From NCBI GenBank assembly GCA_031263945.1, contig JAISEW010000143.1, positions 1 through 16,104 on the forward strand: a stretch of DNA of 16,104 nt, given 5' to 3'. This document shows, one piece after another, positions 15,454 to 16,104 of this stretch. Within the stretch, counting starts at the first letter, position 1. Each line of letters starts with the position of its first letter. The translations under genes and the position numbers were made by a program. Source of the stretch: Gracilibacteraceae bacterium. GTDB taxonomy: Bacteria > Bacillota > Desulfitobacteriia > Desulfitobacteriales > Syntrophobotulaceae. A model generated the notes under the pieces. It did no database searches, had not been told where the DNA came from, and saw only the letters and a list, made by a program, of their open reading frames with translations.

Positions 15454-16104
15454 TTATCGTTTTAGATTTACAACTTCTTCCAGCATGCCGTCCACCACGT
15501 TGATGATCCGGGCGTTGGCCTGAAAACCCCTCTGCGTCATGATCATATCGGCGAACTCCTGAGAAATATCCGTGCCGGACATCTCCAGACCGCCGGTCCG
15601 GATGCTGCCCATATTATAGGTCCCCGTCTGATAGTACAGCGGTTCGCCCGTGTTGCCGGAAGTCGTGTAATAACTGTTGCCGATCATCTCCAACCCGGCC
15701 GGGTTCGGCACCTGGGCCAGGGCGATCGCCATAAACCCGTCGGTCGCGGCGCCAGTGCCGCTGATCGGCACCAGAGCGCCGGTTTCGTCAAAAGCGTAAG
15801 TGATACCGTCCGCGCCGACCGCGCTCACAACGCCGTCCGAGCCTATTTTGATATTGTTCAGCGGCATGGCGGGATCGCCGTCCAACGCCACGTAATCTAT
15901 ACGGATCGGTCGCAGCTCGGCGTGTTCATATGAGTTATTGGCGCCGCTGCCTGTATTGCCAGTCTGAATGCCGCAGACGAGCTGACCGGTGATATCGACG
16001 AGCCAGCCCTCCTCGTCGAACTCAAACATGCCGACGCGCGAATAATAGACCTGGCCCATATCCGTCGTGGAACCGGCCTGCAAGGAGCCGACGATAAAAT
16101 AACC
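15454..16104 (-). CDS. flgE: Flagellar hook protein FlgE (5' end outside window)
   Basis: The 216 C-terminal codons are of a rod/hook family protein, open to the right edge. At the edge is GYFIVGSLQAGS, then YYSRVGMFEFDEEGWLVDI, which is the hook D1 region following the GDG-type motif. The end has LEMSGTDISQEFADMIMTQR and GFQANARIINVVDGMLEEVV, typical of the C-terminal helix that packs in the hook core. Position directly before flbD fits FlgE better than FlgG or FlgF. It ends with TAA at 15454. The first codon visible at 16083 is TTG inside the gene and is not the real start. Confidence 0.92.
   Translation of the reverse strand, partial: GYFIVGSLQAGSTTDMGQVYYSRVGMFEFDEEGWLVDITGQLVCGIQTGNTGSGANNSYEHAELRPIRIDYVALDGDPAMPLNNIKIGSDGVVSAVGADGITYAFDETGALVPISGTGAATDGFMAIALAQVPNPAGLEMIGNSYYTTSGNTGEPLYYQTGTYNMGSIRTGGLEMSGTDISQEFADMIMTQRGFQANARIINVVDGMLEEVVNLKR

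Noticed and set aside
1..16104. CRISPR arrays, tRNA or rRNA genes, insertion sequences, phage or defence genes.
   Set aside because: None seen. The window is continuous flagellar and chemotaxis coding sequence with uniform composition apart from the 192-base spacer.

Overview
The window is a flagellar and chemotaxis locus of about 16 kb, almost fully coding, at roughly 55% GC by eye. The gene set points to a motile member of the Bacillota. It has FliY (a CheC-like phosphatase fused to a FliN domain), CheC and CheD, a FlbD/SwrD-type small protein, the order fliM-fliY-cheY-fliO-P-Q-R-flhB-flhA known from Bacillus and Clostridia, and strong AGGAGG-type ribosome binding sites. I cannot fix class or genus. 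The GC content would suit a Negativicute or a GC-rich Clostridium relative, but that is a guess.

Layout. The minus strand carries one long gene string, read from right to left: flgE (its 5' end lies beyond the right edge), flbD, fliM, fliY, cheY, fliO, fliP, fliQ, fliR, flhB, flhA, fliA (sigma-28), a flgF-like and a flgG-like rod gene, cheC and cheD. Junctions are overlaps of a few bases or gaps of at most 51 bases, so this looks like one transcription unit whose main promoter lies outside the window. On the plus strand at 2181-3870 is a two-gene unit: a FliK-like protein and a short stand-alone FlhB C-domain protein (FlhX/YlqH type). Its 3' end overlaps the end of cheD by 13 bases. To its left a 192-base AT-rich spacer separates it from the divergently read cheA, which runs off the left edge without its C-terminal CheW-like domain.

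How the genes fit together. FlhA, FlhB, FliO, FliP, FliQ and FliR form the flagellar type III export gate. FlgF, FlgG and FlgE are rod and hook substrates. FliM and FliY form the C-ring switch, which binds CheY-P. CheA makes CheY-P, FliY and CheC remove the phosphate, and CheD deamidates receptors and partners CheC. FliA directs late gene expression. The FliK-like/FlhX pair belongs to the substrate-specificity switch of the export gate.

No novel system is evident. Points worth a second look are a CheA with two tandem P2 domains, an NPAH instead of NPTH autocleavage motif in FlhB, the inserted FliK-like/FlhX pair with a perfect 13-bp inverted repeat in its divergent promoter region, the tail-to-tail overlap with cheD, and the absence of flhF/flhG and fliL from their usual slots.
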